Positions 5,976-14,237 of a stretch of 28,878 nucleotides of DNA are shown one piece after another. Where the stretch lies: the IMG/VR virus record IMGVR_UViG_3300034198_007842, positions 1-28,878 of that record, one strand, 5' to 3'. A program made the translations under genes and the position numbers. The notes beneath the pieces are model-generated. The model had not been told where the DNA came from. It searched no databases and worked only from the letters and a program-made list of their open reading frames with translations. Numbering within the stretch: the stretch's first letter is position 1; each line of letters starts with the position of its first letter. Origin of the DNA: a virus.

Positions 5976-8767
5976 TGGTAAGAACTAGACTAGAAATAAG
6001 CAGTACCTCTCAACCATTCGCAAAAGATATACCTGTATCTATTGACTTTGTTTTAGCAGATGTTAGAGAGCCTGATAAACGTAATGCTTCATTTAGTAAG
6101 ACTATTGAACTATATGCTACTAATGAAATTAACAAACTATTTGAGAATATATTTGAAGTAAATATAGCTACTCAGTATTTCAATAAGAATAAGAAAACAG
6201 CTGTTAAATACTTTGTCGATGAGATATTAAACTTTGAGGGTAACTTACAACTAATTAAGATTAAACTTAATCCTGATAACTTAATCGTTTATGAATGTTC
6301 AATAGTTGGAGAGAGTGGTAATTTGTTTATTGATATAGGAGATAAGTATATTATTGGTAATGCTGATAGTACTGAAGATTTAGACTTTAGTGCTTATGAC
6401 CATACATTTAATGGTACAACTCAAAGGTATAAAAATACTCATAATGTAGGAACTGGAACGGATTGCGTTTATCCATTTATAGATAAAGGTAGTAATGGAG
6501 GTAGTGATACTGTATTTAGAGTTGAGGACTTTATGCCTTGCTTTAGTGCTTATGAGTACATTAAAAAGATTATTGAAAAGACAGGGCGTACATTTACCTC
6601 AACAACTTTAAATACAACTGATTTTAAAAATATCATTGTTTATCCTAACTTACAAAGTATATCGTTAAGTACTACACAATTAGCAAATAGACAATTTAAT
6701 GTTGGATTAAGTGCTGATATTACGGTAACAAATAACATTGCAGCAGTTGCTATTAATCATACAAATACCTCAACAGGTGGTTATTTTGATATAGGTGGCC
6801 AATCAGTAGGAACAACCGTTACTTTAAATAATGGAGGTTATTACAACTTTGCAGCTCTTAACTATTATAGCTTAACTTTTACACATACCGATGTCAGTGT
6901 AACCTATGCTGTATTCACAAATACTCAAGTTTATGTTGGTATTGATAAGTCAAGTAATGGTGGTGTATCTTATTTTCCATTAACAAATGATAACAGATTA
7001 TGGAATAATACCTTAGTTAATCAGTTTAATAAAGGCACGGCTTATTATTTCAATAACTCAGTTGCAAGTGGTTCTGCTTACTTTTCAGGTGGTGATAAGT
7101 TTCAGCAAACATTAATAGTTACACAAGGTACAGTTCAATACTACAACGCATCTAATGTATTAGTCACAACAGGAACAGGAACAATTACTTATAAGTTAAT
7201 TAGTGGAACTGCAAAAACTTCATTCTATGCTTTAGCAAGTGATAAGACTTTAACAGCAGGTAACACCATCGAAGTTAACAACGCATTGCCTATTAAGATT
7301 AAGCAAAAGGACTTTTTTAAATCAATTATTCAAGCCTTTAATCTTTATGTAGATATTGATAAGAATGATAAAAATAATGTTATTATTGAAACTTACGATG
7401 AGTTTTATAATAGTGCCATTATTAATTACGAGAATAGAACGGATTTAGATAAAGAGCAATCAATTAATCCTAATTTATTAGAGGGTAAACGATATATCTA
7501 TACTTATAAAGAAGATGGGGATTATTGGAATACTTTATATAAAACTAATTGGAATGAAGTATTTGGTACAGAAACTCAGATAATAGATAATGACTTTATT
7601 AAGAGTGATAAAAAGAATGAGTTAATATTTAGTGCAACTCCAAACGTAGCTAACTATGGTTTAGGAATAGCACACCCTCGTATCTATAAACAAGAACAAT
7701 CAGGCGGTGTAGTTGCTATTAAGCCTATCACTCCAAACATTCGTTTATTGTATTGTGGAGGTATTAAACAAACTATTAACGCTTATACCTACAAAGATAG
7801 TTCAGCTAGTGATATAGTTACTAATGATTATTTATATGCTGGGCATACTGATGATTGGGCTAATCCAACAATAGATTTAAACTTCGGTTTACCAAAGGAA
7901 GTATTCTATACTTATCCTAATGCTTACTTTACTACAAATAATCTATTTAATGCCTATCATAAAAACTACCTAAACAATATAGTTGATAAGGATAGTAAGT
8001 TTGTGACTAAGTATTTATGGCTTAATTCAAAGGACATCAATGAGTTTAATTTTAGACATAGATGGTTTATTGATGGTGCTTATTATGTAGTTAATAAGAT
8101 AGTAAACTACAACCCATTAAATGAAACCTCAACGCAAGTAGAGTTAATCAAGTTACTTGAAACTAATGTATTTACTCCATCAACAATAAGTATTAAAGAT
8201 ACTGCTATTCAAGCTGGTATTAAAAATGAGGCTATGAGATTAAATAGTGCTTTGAATTTAGGCACAGGCATATCAAATAGAGCTGCTAATTCATTGGCCA
8301 TAGGTAACAATATCGTTATTCCTGAAAGTGCATCTAATGTAATGATAATGGGTAATAATATTACCGTAGCTGAGAATGCTACAAATTTCACTTATAATAA
8401 TGGTGCAATAACTACAACGGTAATAGGTGATAGTAAGAATGTTAAATTAGTAACTGCTAACTATAATATAAAGGCTTATGACGATACTATTTTAGCAAAT
8501 GCAACAAGTGGCAATATAACAGTTACTCTAATGTATAGTTTATCATCTTATCTATTAGCTAATGTTTCAGTAAATGTAAATGGTATTAATATTAGTTCTA
8601 ATATAACTAAAGTAATTACGATAATGAAAACAGATAGTAGTGTTAATACAGTCACTATTGATGGTTATGGTGTCAATATTAATGGAAGTGCTACCAAAGT
8701 ATTAAGCACTCAATACGACTCTGCGACTTTACAATATGACGGTGCTAATTGGGTAATATTAAAATAA
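5975..8767 (+). CDS. Large tail tip protein with C-terminal beta-repeat and fibre-type module
   Basis: 930 residues. The N-terminus (SIDFVLADVREPDKRNASFSKTIEL, then NKLFENIFEVN) matches a family of large Bacteroidota phage tail or baseplate proteins that open with this SKT-I-L pattern. The middle (residues ~200-420) is beta-rich and Thr/Asn/Gly rich. Residues ~755-800 carry NSLAIGNNIVI and NVMIMGNNITV, repeats like those of YadA-type left-handed beta-rolls. The last ~100 residues (YNIKAYDDTIL...YDGANWVILK) resemble a module common at the C-termini of phage fibre proteins. I infer an adsorption-related tip protein. It is the largest gene of the window. Confidence 0.6.
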   Translation: MVRTRLEISSTSQPFAKDIPVSIDFVLADVREPDKRNASFSKTIELYATNEINKLFENIFEVNIATQYFNKNKKTAVKYFVDEILNFEGNLQLIKIKLNPDNLIVYECSIVGESGNLFIDIGDKYIIGNADSTEDLDFSAYDHTFNGTTQRYKNTHNVGTGTDCVYPFIDKGSNGGSDTVFRVEDFMPCFSAYEYIKKIIEKTGRTFTSTTLNTTDFKNIIVYPNLQSISLSTTQLANRQFNVGLSADITVTNNIAAVAINHTNTSTGGYFDIGGQSVGTTVTLNNGGYYNFAALNYYSLTFTHTDVSVTYAVFTNTQVYVGIDKSSNGGVSYFPLTNDNRLWNNTLVNQFNKGTAYYFNNSVASGSAYFSGGDKFQQTLIVTQGTVQYYNASNVLVTTGTGTITYKLISGTAKTSFYALASDKTLTAGNTIEVNNALPIKIKQKDFFKSIIQAFNLYVDIDKNDKNNVIIETYDEFYNSAIINYENRTDLDKEQSINPNLLEGKRYIYTYKEDGDYWNTLYKTNWNEVFGTETQIIDNDFIKSDKKNELIFSATPNVANYGLGIAHPRIYKQEQSGGVVAIKPITPNIRLLYCGGIKQTINAYTYKDSSASDIVTNDYLYAGHTDDWANPTIDLNFGLPKEVFYTYPNAYFTTNNLFNAYHKNYLNNIVDKDSKFVTKYLWLNSKDINEFNFRHRWFIDGAYYVVNKIVNYNPLNETSTQVELIKLLETNVFTPSTISIKDTAIQAGIKNEAMRLNSALNLGTGISNRAANSLAIGNNIVIPESASNVMIMGNNITVAENATNFTYNNGAITTTVIGDSKNVKLVTANYNIKAYDDTILANATSGNITVTLMYSLSSYLLANVSVNVNGINISSNITKVITIMKTDSSVNTVTIDGYGVNINGSATKVLSTQYDSATLQYDGANWVILK

Positions 8768-8770
8768 ACA

Positions 8771-8893
8771 ATGGAAGATTTATATACTAAAATAGAAGAT
8801 TCATTCAACGCATTATTAATGCTAAGTGAACTATACAAGTCAGGTAATGCTGATATTATTAATGTTTTAAATGAGGTAGAAAATGGCGGATAA
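8771..8893 (+). CDS. Small hypothetical protein, 40 aa
   Basis: ATG 8771 four bases after the preceding stop, TAA at 8891-8893; it fills the gap between the two large tail genes and overlaps the tape measure start by 11 bases. The product (MEDLYTKIEDSFNALLMLSEL...) is helical and acidic. Tight spacing, coupled overlap and normal codon use support a real gene. Function unknown; an accessory of tail assembly is possible from context only. Confidence 0.55.
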   Translation: MEDLYTKIEDSFNALLMLSELYKSGNADIINVLNEVENGG

Positions 8894-10730
8894 TAAGTTA
8901 GTATTTGAAACTGAAGTTAAAGGAGTTGAGCAGTCTATAAGTTCGATTAAGGATTTAAAGAATGCTATTAAGTCGGCTAAAGATGAACAAGTAAAAATGG
9001 CATCTTCTTTTGGCGAAGGCTCAAAGGAATATATTACAGCATCTAAAAATTTAGCTGAATTAAAAGATAAAATGGATGACCTTAATGATTCAACGCAATC
9101 ATTAAAAGGTAGTGGTGTTGAGAGCTTATCATCTTCTTTTGGAATGTTAGGGGATGGATTAAAGAATTTAGATTTTGATAAAGTAAAGACTGGGTTTAAA
9201 GGAATAGGCTCTGCTATGAATGCAGTACCATTACTATTGTTAGTTACAGGAATAACAATGTTAATGGAGAAGTTTGATTTATTTGGTAAGATAACAGAAC
9301 TTATAACTAAAGTAATTTATGCTTTTACTGATGCTATTGGATTAACTAATAAGGCAGATGAAGAGTTATCTAAAAATCTAATTGAAAACTCTCAAAAAGT
9401 ACAAAAAAGAAAAGAAGATCAATACGATGCTGAAATAAAAAAAGCACAAGCATCTGGGCAAAATACTAAAGAACTAGAGATTGAAAAACTAAAGGTAACT
9501 GAAGATAGTATAGCTCAACAAGTTAAATCATTAGAAGATTTACAAACTAAAAAGGGAGTATTAAATGCTGAAGAGCAAAAACAATATGAAGAGTTACAGT
9601 CTAATTTATTAAAAGCTAGTGGAGAAAGACAAGCTAAAGAGATTGAAAATGAAAAGTTAAAACAACAACAATTAATTAATTTATCAAACTTAGAAGATAA
9701 GTTAAGAGTAGATGGTTTATCAGCTCGTGAAAAGGAAATTGATGCTATTAAAAAACAGCAACAAGCATTAACAGACGAGTTAAATAAAAACCATGAAGTT
9801 AGATTAGGTAGGGAAATGCAAGATACTATTCGTTATAACGAAGATGTAAAGAAAATAAATGAACTCACACAAAAGCAAATAAATGAAGTTAACTCTAAAT
9901 ATTATAAAGCTGATTTAGATGCTAGGAATACTAAACAAGCAGAAATATTAAGACTTCAAGCAGAAGAATCAGATGCGTGGTGGGCTGAAAGATTAGCTGA
10001 AGAAGCACAAATAACTAAAGAAGAAGAAGATGCTAAGAAAGCTGAACAAGATGAGTACGATAGATTAGCTAGGTTGGGTGCTGCTCAAGATGAGCAAATG
10101 AAACGATTTACGGACCAATCAAATGCAAGGGAAAAACGTAAAGAAGAAGAAGCTGCTAAGGAAAAAGAATTAAGAAGAAAAACTATTGAAGATGATTTAG
10201 CCTATACTAAACAAGGTTTACAGGTTACTCAACAAATTACAGATTTATTCTTTGCTTATAAACTTAATAAACATAAAGGTGATGCTAAGGCTGAACTTGA
10301 AATAAGAAAGAAACAATTTAATGTAAATAAGGCTTTTGGAATTACAACGGCAGTTATTGACGGTATTGGTGCAGTTCAAAAGGCATTAAACAATCCATAC
10401 CCTTTAAATATTGTTTTGGCTGCAATTAGTGGTATTGCTGCTGCTGCTAACATTGCAAAAATAGCATCTACTAAATTTGACGGTGGCGGTGCTGCTAGTA
10501 GTGGCGGAGGTGGTGAAGCTCCTGCAACTGTTCCTATTCCAACTGCACCAACTATAAACACTCCACAAGCAAATACTAACAGCTCAACTACATTCGATGA
10601 AACAGGTAAAAAGATAGGCGGAGAAAGTAACTTAACCCCTACTATTAAAGTTAATGCAACCGTAGGAGTAAATGAAATAGCAGATAAATCAAACAGAGTT
10701 AACGTACTAGAATCACAATCTAAATTTTAA
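8883..10730 (+). CDS. Tail tape measure protein
   Basis: 615 residues, mostly helical and charged with long coiled-coil stretches (about residues 165-450). There is a hydrophobic patch near residue 115 (AVPLLLLVTGITMLM) and a second near residue 500 (AFGITTAVIDGIGAVQKAL followed by AAISGIAAAANIAKI), the usual pattern for tape measure proteins of Bacteroidota phages. A Gly/Pro/Ser-rich tail follows. The protein sets tail length and takes part in DNA ejection. By the usual proportionality, its length implies a tail of roughly 90 nm (inference). It is oddly placed after, not before, the distal tail genes. Confidence 0.85.
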   Translation: MADNKLVFETEVKGVEQSISSIKDLKNAIKSAKDEQVKMASSFGEGSKEYITASKNLAELKDKMDDLNDSTQSLKGSGVESLSSSFGMLGDGLKNLDFDKVKTGFKGIGSAMNAVPLLLLVTGITMLMEKFDLFGKITELITKVIYAFTDAIGLTNKADEELSKNLIENSQKVQKRKEDQYDAEIKKAQASGQNTKELEIEKLKVTEDSIAQQVKSLEDLQTKKGVLNAEEQKQYEELQSNLLKASGERQAKEIENEKLKQQQLINLSNLEDKLRVDGLSAREKEIDAIKKQQQALTDELNKNHEVRLGREMQDTIRYNEDVKKINELTQKQINEVNSKYYKADLDARNTKQAEILRLQAEESDAWWAERLAEEAQITKEEEDAKKAEQDEYDRLARLGAAQDEQMKRFTDQSNAREKRKEEEAAKEKELRRKTIEDDLAYTKQGLQVTQQITDLFFAYKLNKHKGDAKAELEIRKKQFNVNKAFGITTAVIDGIGAVQKALNNPYPLNIVLAAISGIAAAANIAKIASTKFDGGGAASSGGGGEAPATVPIPTAPTINTPQANTNSSTTFDETGKKIGGESNLTPTIKVNATVGVNEIADKSNRVNVLESQSKF

Positions 10731-10741
10731 AATATACAATT

Positions 10742-11317
10742 ATGGAATATCCAGTTTACTACCTAGAACTTGAACAAGGACAATTAAAATACGGATTACA
10801 AGATATCGCATTAGTAGATGATCCTGCAATTCAATCACTATTTGTTAAGTTCAAATATGAAGAGCAAAAGTTCAATTTTGCCATTCAAAACGATGAGCAA
10901 AGAATAATTACAGGTGCTGTTATGATACCTGATAAATTAATCTATCGTGAAGTAGATAATAAGCCATTCTATGTTACAGCGACTAAAGAAACAATCTTTG
11001 ATGCTGCTCAAAAATGGGGCAAAGAAAATAGAAATAACAATATTAAACTATCTCACGATGCAACCGATACGACTCCCGATGTTTTTATGTTTGAGTCGTT
11101 TGTAACCGATGAAAATAGAGTATCAAGCGTTAAAGGTTTTGAAGATTTACCTTTAGGCACATGGTTTATCACTTGCAAAGTTATGTCGGACCAAGTATGG
11201 AATGATATTAAATCGGGTGTATTTAATGGATTTAGTTTAGAGGCTTTATTTAAAATGACTCCTGCTGCTATTTTAACCGATGATGAGATTGAAGCATTGC
11301 AACAAATAGTTAAATAA
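10742..11317 (+). CDS. Prohead protease, XkdF-like
   Basis: 191 residues. The pattern ALVDDPAIQ (residues ~23-31), QRIITGAVMIPDKLIYR (~54-70) and later GTWFITCKV with NGFSLEALF (~140-170) is characteristic of XkdF-like putative serine proteases of phages. These are thought to mature the capsid by removing scaffold. The catalytic residues are not certain by eye. It lies right before the scaffold-like and capsid genes, in keeping with that role. It is the last gene of the transcription unit that starts at 3451; a late element follows five bases after its stop. Confidence 0.75.
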   Translation: MEYPVYYLELEQGQLKYGLQDIALVDDPAIQSLFVKFKYEEQKFNFAIQNDEQRIITGAVMIPDKLIYREVDNKPFYVTATKETIFDAAQKWGKENRNNNIKLSHDATDTTPDVFMFESFVTDENRVSSVKGFEDLPLGTWFITCKVMSDQVWNDIKSGVFNGFSLEALFKMTPAAILTDDEIEALQQIVK

Positions 11318-11322
11318 AAAGT

Positions 11323-11350
11323 TGTCACTCAGTTAATTAAAGTTATAATG
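11323..11350 (+). promoter_or_regulatory. Putative phage late promoter, copy C
   Basis: TGTCACT at 11323-11329 and AAAGTTATAATG at 11339-11350, at the same spacing as the copies at 3451 and 13811. Here the -10-like hexamer is TATAAT and the upstream part reads TTGTCA, close to a canonical -35. ATG 11356 follows 5 bases after the element. The nine-base spacer differs completely from the other copies, so the two boxes are what is conserved. Confidence 0.65.
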
Positions 11351-11355
11351 ATATT

Positions 11356-11967
11356 ATGAAAGATACAAAAAACAATGAAATTAATAACGCACTCAAAGAA
11401 GCTGGGTTATTAGACAAGGTAAAAAGTATTTTTGCAAAATTCAATGCTATGCCATTACAAGCTGCTGAAAATCCAGCTATTGTAACTACTCCAACTGAAG
11501 TTGAACCTACTAAGTCAGACATTAAACTAGCTGATGGAACGGTAATTACAGTTGAGGGCGAAGTTAAAGAGGGTGCAAAAGTATCTATGGTTACTCCTGA
11601 TGGAATTGCTGAAGTAGTTGATGGTGATTATACTGCTGAAGATAAAACTGTTTATTCAGTTGCAGGTGGTGTTATTACTAAAATCAGTCCAAGTGATACC
11701 GAAGTAGAACCTAAAGGCGAAGATATGCCTGCAATGATGAAAGCATTAAATGCTCGTTTAGATGCTATCGAATCTAAGTATAAAGTTGAAAATGCAGAGT
11801 TATCTGCTAAACTTTCAGCAACTACTAAAGATTTGAAAGTAGCTTTTGAGGCATTAAATGTAATTAGTTCTATGCCTAGCGCAGAACCTATTGAACAAAC
11901 AATAGATATTATGTCAATCACTGATCCATTACAAAGACATAGAGCTATTAAAGCAGCAATGAAATAA
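11356..11967 (+). CDS. Scaffold-like capsid assembly protein
   Basis: 203 residues, acidic. Residues ~54-110 form a small beta-rich repeat unit (LADGTVITVEG, PDGIAEVVDGDY, YSVAGGVITKI). Residues ~125-165 form a helical or coiled-coil segment (MKALNARLDAIESKYKVENAEL). A protein of this make-up between prohead protease and capsid gene is the usual scaffold of Bacteroidota phages; it directs capsid assembly and is then cleaved. It starts directly behind the second late element, so with the capsid genes it forms its own late unit. A minor head protein is the alternative. Confidence 0.6.
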   Translation: MKDTKNNEINNALKEAGLLDKVKSIFAKFNAMPLQAAENPAIVTTPTEVEPTKSDIKLADGTVITVEGEVKEGAKVSMVTPDGIAEVVDGDYTAEDKTVYSVAGGVITKISPSDTEVEPKGEDMPAMMKALNARLDAIESKYKVENAELSAKLSATTKDLKVAFEALNVISSMPSAEPIEQTIDIMSITDPLQRHRAIKAAMK

Positions 11968-11969
11968 CA

Positions 11970-12152
11970 ATGGCTAAAGAAGTAAAAGAAAACAAAGTAG
12001 AAGTTCTTAACCCATTTGATAACGGTGTTAATTACAAAATGTTCTTAGAGTCTTTAGGCTCAACTAAGTTAGAAGATTATTGTAAAGCAAATTTATCAGA
12101 CGAGCAAAGTGCATTCTTAATTGAAGATTTAAAACATTATAAACAAAAATAA
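11970..12152 (+). CDS. Small hypothetical head-region protein, 60 aa
   Basis: ATG two bases after the scaffold stop, ending 13 bases before the capsid start. The product (NPFDNGVNYKMFLESLG... ending IEDLKHYKQK) is small, charged and helical. I recall similar short proteins in this position in Bacteroidota phages but know no function. Its place between scaffold and capsid suggests a role in head assembly; this is inference. Confidence 0.6.
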   Translation: MAKEVKENKVEVLNPFDNGVNYKMFLESLGSTKLEDYCKANLSDEQSAFLIEDLKHYKQK

Positions 12153-12165
12153 AAACTAAAAAACA

Positions 12166-13185
12166 ATGGCAATATCGTATTCAACAGCGACTGAACCAAA
12201 AGCAGTCATAGAGAAAGTACTAGAAGAGGTACTATTCGCTAACAAAACAATTTCTGAGGGTTATGTAACTTTCAATGATAACATTAAAGCAGGTACTATT
12301 TTCACTGAAGAGAATATGTCTGTAACAGCACAATTATACACAGGTGCAGCGTTATCTTCTAGTGGTACTATCACTTTAACTGATAGAACTATCACTCCAA
12401 CTAAATTAGAGTATAAACAAACTTTCTTACAAGAGTCTTTACGTTCATCTCGCTATAAGCGTTCAATGAAGCCGGGAGCTTGGAATATTGAAAGTTCTGA
12501 ATTTGCATCTAATGTATTAGCTAAGTATGGTCCTAATGTATCTGAAGATGCTGAGTCTATTTTTTGGGGTGGTATCACTTCTGCAACAAAAACAGCTATC
12601 GCAGGTTTAACTCCCGGTGCTTCTCAAGGCTCAATGACTGCTGCAACTCAAACTGCTGTGGCTTCTTTAACTGCTGGTTTAGTAGACGGTGTATTTGCTA
12701 AAGTATTATATGATAACTCTGCTTTAGGTGGATATATCAAGGTAACAGGAACAACAGTTACTAGCTCAAATATCAGCGCTGAGTGTGCCAAAATTTTTGC
12801 TGCAATACCAGCTGAAAATTTAAACGATACAGTTAGCCCAACAGTTATCTACTGTCCTCGTGCATGGAAACAATTAGTATATTCTGCTAACAATGCAGTA
12901 GGTGCTGCTCAACAAATTAACTTCGTAATTGATGGTGCTGATTTCGCTAGCTCTCGTGTTTTCTTTCAAGGTGTAGAAATGTTATTCGTACCTGCTCCAA
13001 ATAACTTAATGGCTTATGCTCAACGTAAAGCAGCAGTATCTTGGAATACTGACTTAGTTGATGATGTTAACCGTTTTGAAACTGGATTATTAGTTAACGA
13101 TGGTGATACTCAATTTGTACGTGCTATTTATACTTTAGCTGCTAACGTAGGTCAAGCAACTAAAGGTGTATTATACGGCGGATAG
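12166..13185 (+). CDS. Major capsid protein (HK97 fold)
   Basis: 339 residues. There is no homology motif that settles the fold by eye, but several features agree: an N-terminal helix (TATEPKAVIEKVLEEVLF), a Phe/Gln-rich region (QTFLQESLRSSRYKRS), an Ala/Thr/Ser-rich central part, and a C-terminal pattern MLFVPAPNNLMAYAQRKA...WNTDL typical of Bacteroidota phage capsids. It lies after protease and scaffold and before the tail tube. The leader is strongly A-rich (AAAAACTAAAAAACA before ATG), the usual high-expression start in this phylum. A long-stem hairpin follows the stop. Confidence 0.8.
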   Translation: MAISYSTATEPKAVIEKVLEEVLFANKTISEGYVTFNDNIKAGTIFTEENMSVTAQLYTGAALSSSGTITLTDRTITPTKLEYKQTFLQESLRSSRYKRSMKPGAWNIESSEFASNVLAKYGPNVSEDAESIFWGGITSATKTAIAGLTPGASQGSMTAATQTAVASLTAGLVDGVFAKVLYDNSALGGYIKVTGTTVTSSNISAECAKIFAAIPAENLNDTVSPTVIYCPRAWKQLVYSANNAVGAAQQINFVIDGADFASSRVFFQGVEMLFVPAPNNLMAYAQRKAAVSWNTDLVDDVNRFETGLLVNDGDTQFVRAIYTLAANVGQATKGVLYGG

Positions 13186-13197
13186 TCAATAAATTAT

Positions 13198-13223
13198 AGT
13201 GAGGGCTTTAACTAGTCCTCACT
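13198..13223 (+). terminator. Hairpin after the major capsid gene
   Basis: AGTGAGGGCT at 13198-13207 pairs with AGTCCTCACT at 13214-13223 over 10 bases (one G-U pair) with a 6-base loop. The following sequence TAACTTTTAAAA is only partly T-rich, so it may be a partial terminator or a 3' structure that protects the capsid message. It lies 12 bases after the capsid stop. Confidence 0.6.
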
Positions 13224-13245
13224 TAACTTTTAAAATAAAAAACAA

Positions 13246-13758
13246 ATGGCTTGTTCATTAACTCAGGGGTTTACTCCTAAATCATGTAAAACAGTATCAG
13301 GAACTAAATCATTCTTGATAGCTGAATTTGCAGCAGTTACAGCAGTTACAAAAACTGCAGGTGTAGTAACTGCAATTACTAAAGCGAGTGGTAAGCACTT
13401 TTGGCGTTATGCTCAAAAGGCTGAAGTTGCTATGTGGAAACAAACATCTACTATTGATCCTAAGAATGGAGCTTATGCTTACGACTTAGAGGCTAGTTTA
13501 GACCAATCTACTTTAGACCAAGCTACGTTAACTGAAAATGAATTATTACTTAAAAATACAGTAATGATGATTGCAGAAGATAGCGATGGTACATTTTGGC
13601 TATTAGGCGAGAACTACGGAATGGATGCTGTAACAATGGGTACAGAGGGCGGTGTTGCAATGGGCGACTTTAGAGGTACTAAAATATCTTTTAAAGGTCG
13701 TAACTATGCTGCTGTTGCATCTGTTGATGCTTCTATCATTACTGCTTTATTATCTTAG
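13246..13758 (+). CDS. Probable major tail tube protein
   Basis: 170 residues, Ala/Thr/Val-rich with little charge. The patterns FWRYAQKAEVAMW (residues ~48-60), GTFWLLGENYGMDAVTM (~112-128) and GVAMGDFRGTKISFKGRNYAAVASV (from ~133) match a structural protein type found in Bacteroidota phages that I associate with the tail tube. It sits behind the capsid hairpin and before a strong terminator, with an A-rich high-expression leader like that of the capsid gene. An abundant head decoration protein is the alternative. Confidence 0.6.
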   Translation: MACSLTQGFTPKSCKTVSGTKSFLIAEFAAVTAVTKTAGVVTAITKASGKHFWRYAQKAEVAMWKQTSTIDPKNGAYAYDLEASLDQSTLDQATLTENELLLKNTVMMIAEDSDGTFWLLGENYGMDAVTMGTEGGVAMGDFRGTKISFKGRNYAAVASVDASIITALLS

Positions 13759-13777
13759 TAATTAATTACATTTAAAG

Positions 13778-13809
13778 AGCCTAATCATTAATTTGGTTAG
13801 GCTTTTTTT
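13778..13809 (+). terminator. Rho-independent terminator ending the capsid unit
   Basis: AGCCTAATCA at 13778-13787 pairs with TGGTTAGGCT at 13794-13803 over 10 bases (one G-U pair), loop TTAATT, followed by a seven-T run at 13803-13809. It lies 20 bases after the tail tube stop, and the next late element starts two bases downstream. Confidence 0.85.
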
Positions 13810-13810
13810 A

Positions 13811-13838
13811 TGTCACTTTTTAAATAAAAGTTATTATG
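13811..13838 (+). promoter_or_regulatory. Putative phage late promoter, copy B
   Basis: TGTCACT at 13811-13817 and AAAGTTATTATG at 13827-13838, same spacing as the other two copies. It begins directly after a terminator, and ATG 13845 starts 6 bases after it. This terminator-then-element order is strong support for promoter function. Confidence 0.7.
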
Positions 13839-13844
13839 TAGTAT

Positions 13845-14237
13845 ATGATTTTAATAAATAAAAATGCTACTAATACAGTCGTTTTAACTCTAGCAGAGCG
13901 AACTACTTTAACTAATGTAGTTTATTTATTTGAGTTCATAAAAGATGGTTCTACTGGTAATCCAAAATACTTTATAGCTCAGGATATATCAGTTAACAAA
14001 TTACGTTTCAATGAATTTAATATAATTGAAAATACTACTGAAAATTTATTAATAGGTATAGTTAATTTAGATGTGGCAGATTATAAATACAATATTTACG
14101 AGCAAATAAGTACCACTAATTTAAATCCTAGTGGTTTAAATAAAGTAGAAGAGGGTAAGGTACAAGTTAAAACTAATGCCGTTTCATTAAGTGAGTTTAA
14201 CGGTCAACAAAATACAATAGTTTCATTCAATGGCTAA
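13845..14237 (+). CDS. Small structural protein, Bacteroidota phage type
   Basis: 130 residues. The opening MILINKNATNTVVLTL, then YLFEFIKD, and later YKYNIYEQISTTN form a pattern that I know from conserved hypothetical proteins next to portal or tail genes in Bacteroidota phages. It is beta-rich without a signal peptide. First gene of the third late unit; its end overlaps the portal start by 8 bases. Its exact place in the virion is unknown. Confidence 0.6.
   Translation: MILINKNATNTVVLTLAERTTLTNVVYLFEFIKDGSTGNPKYFIAQDISVNKLRFNEFNIIENTTENLLIGIVNLDVADYKYNIYEQISTTNLNPSGLNKVEEGKVQVKTNAVSLSEFNGQQNTIVSFNG

Noticed and set aside
2-11404. Shared 14-base string AACGCACTCAAAGA at 2-15 and 11391-11404
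   Set aside because: About one chance match of this length is expected in a window of this size and AT-rich composition; no further similarity surrounds it.
11652-11921. Minus-strand open frame of 89 codons within the scaffold-like gene
   Set aside because: It is antisense to a gene with its own late element and a typical scaffold make-up, with no start signal.
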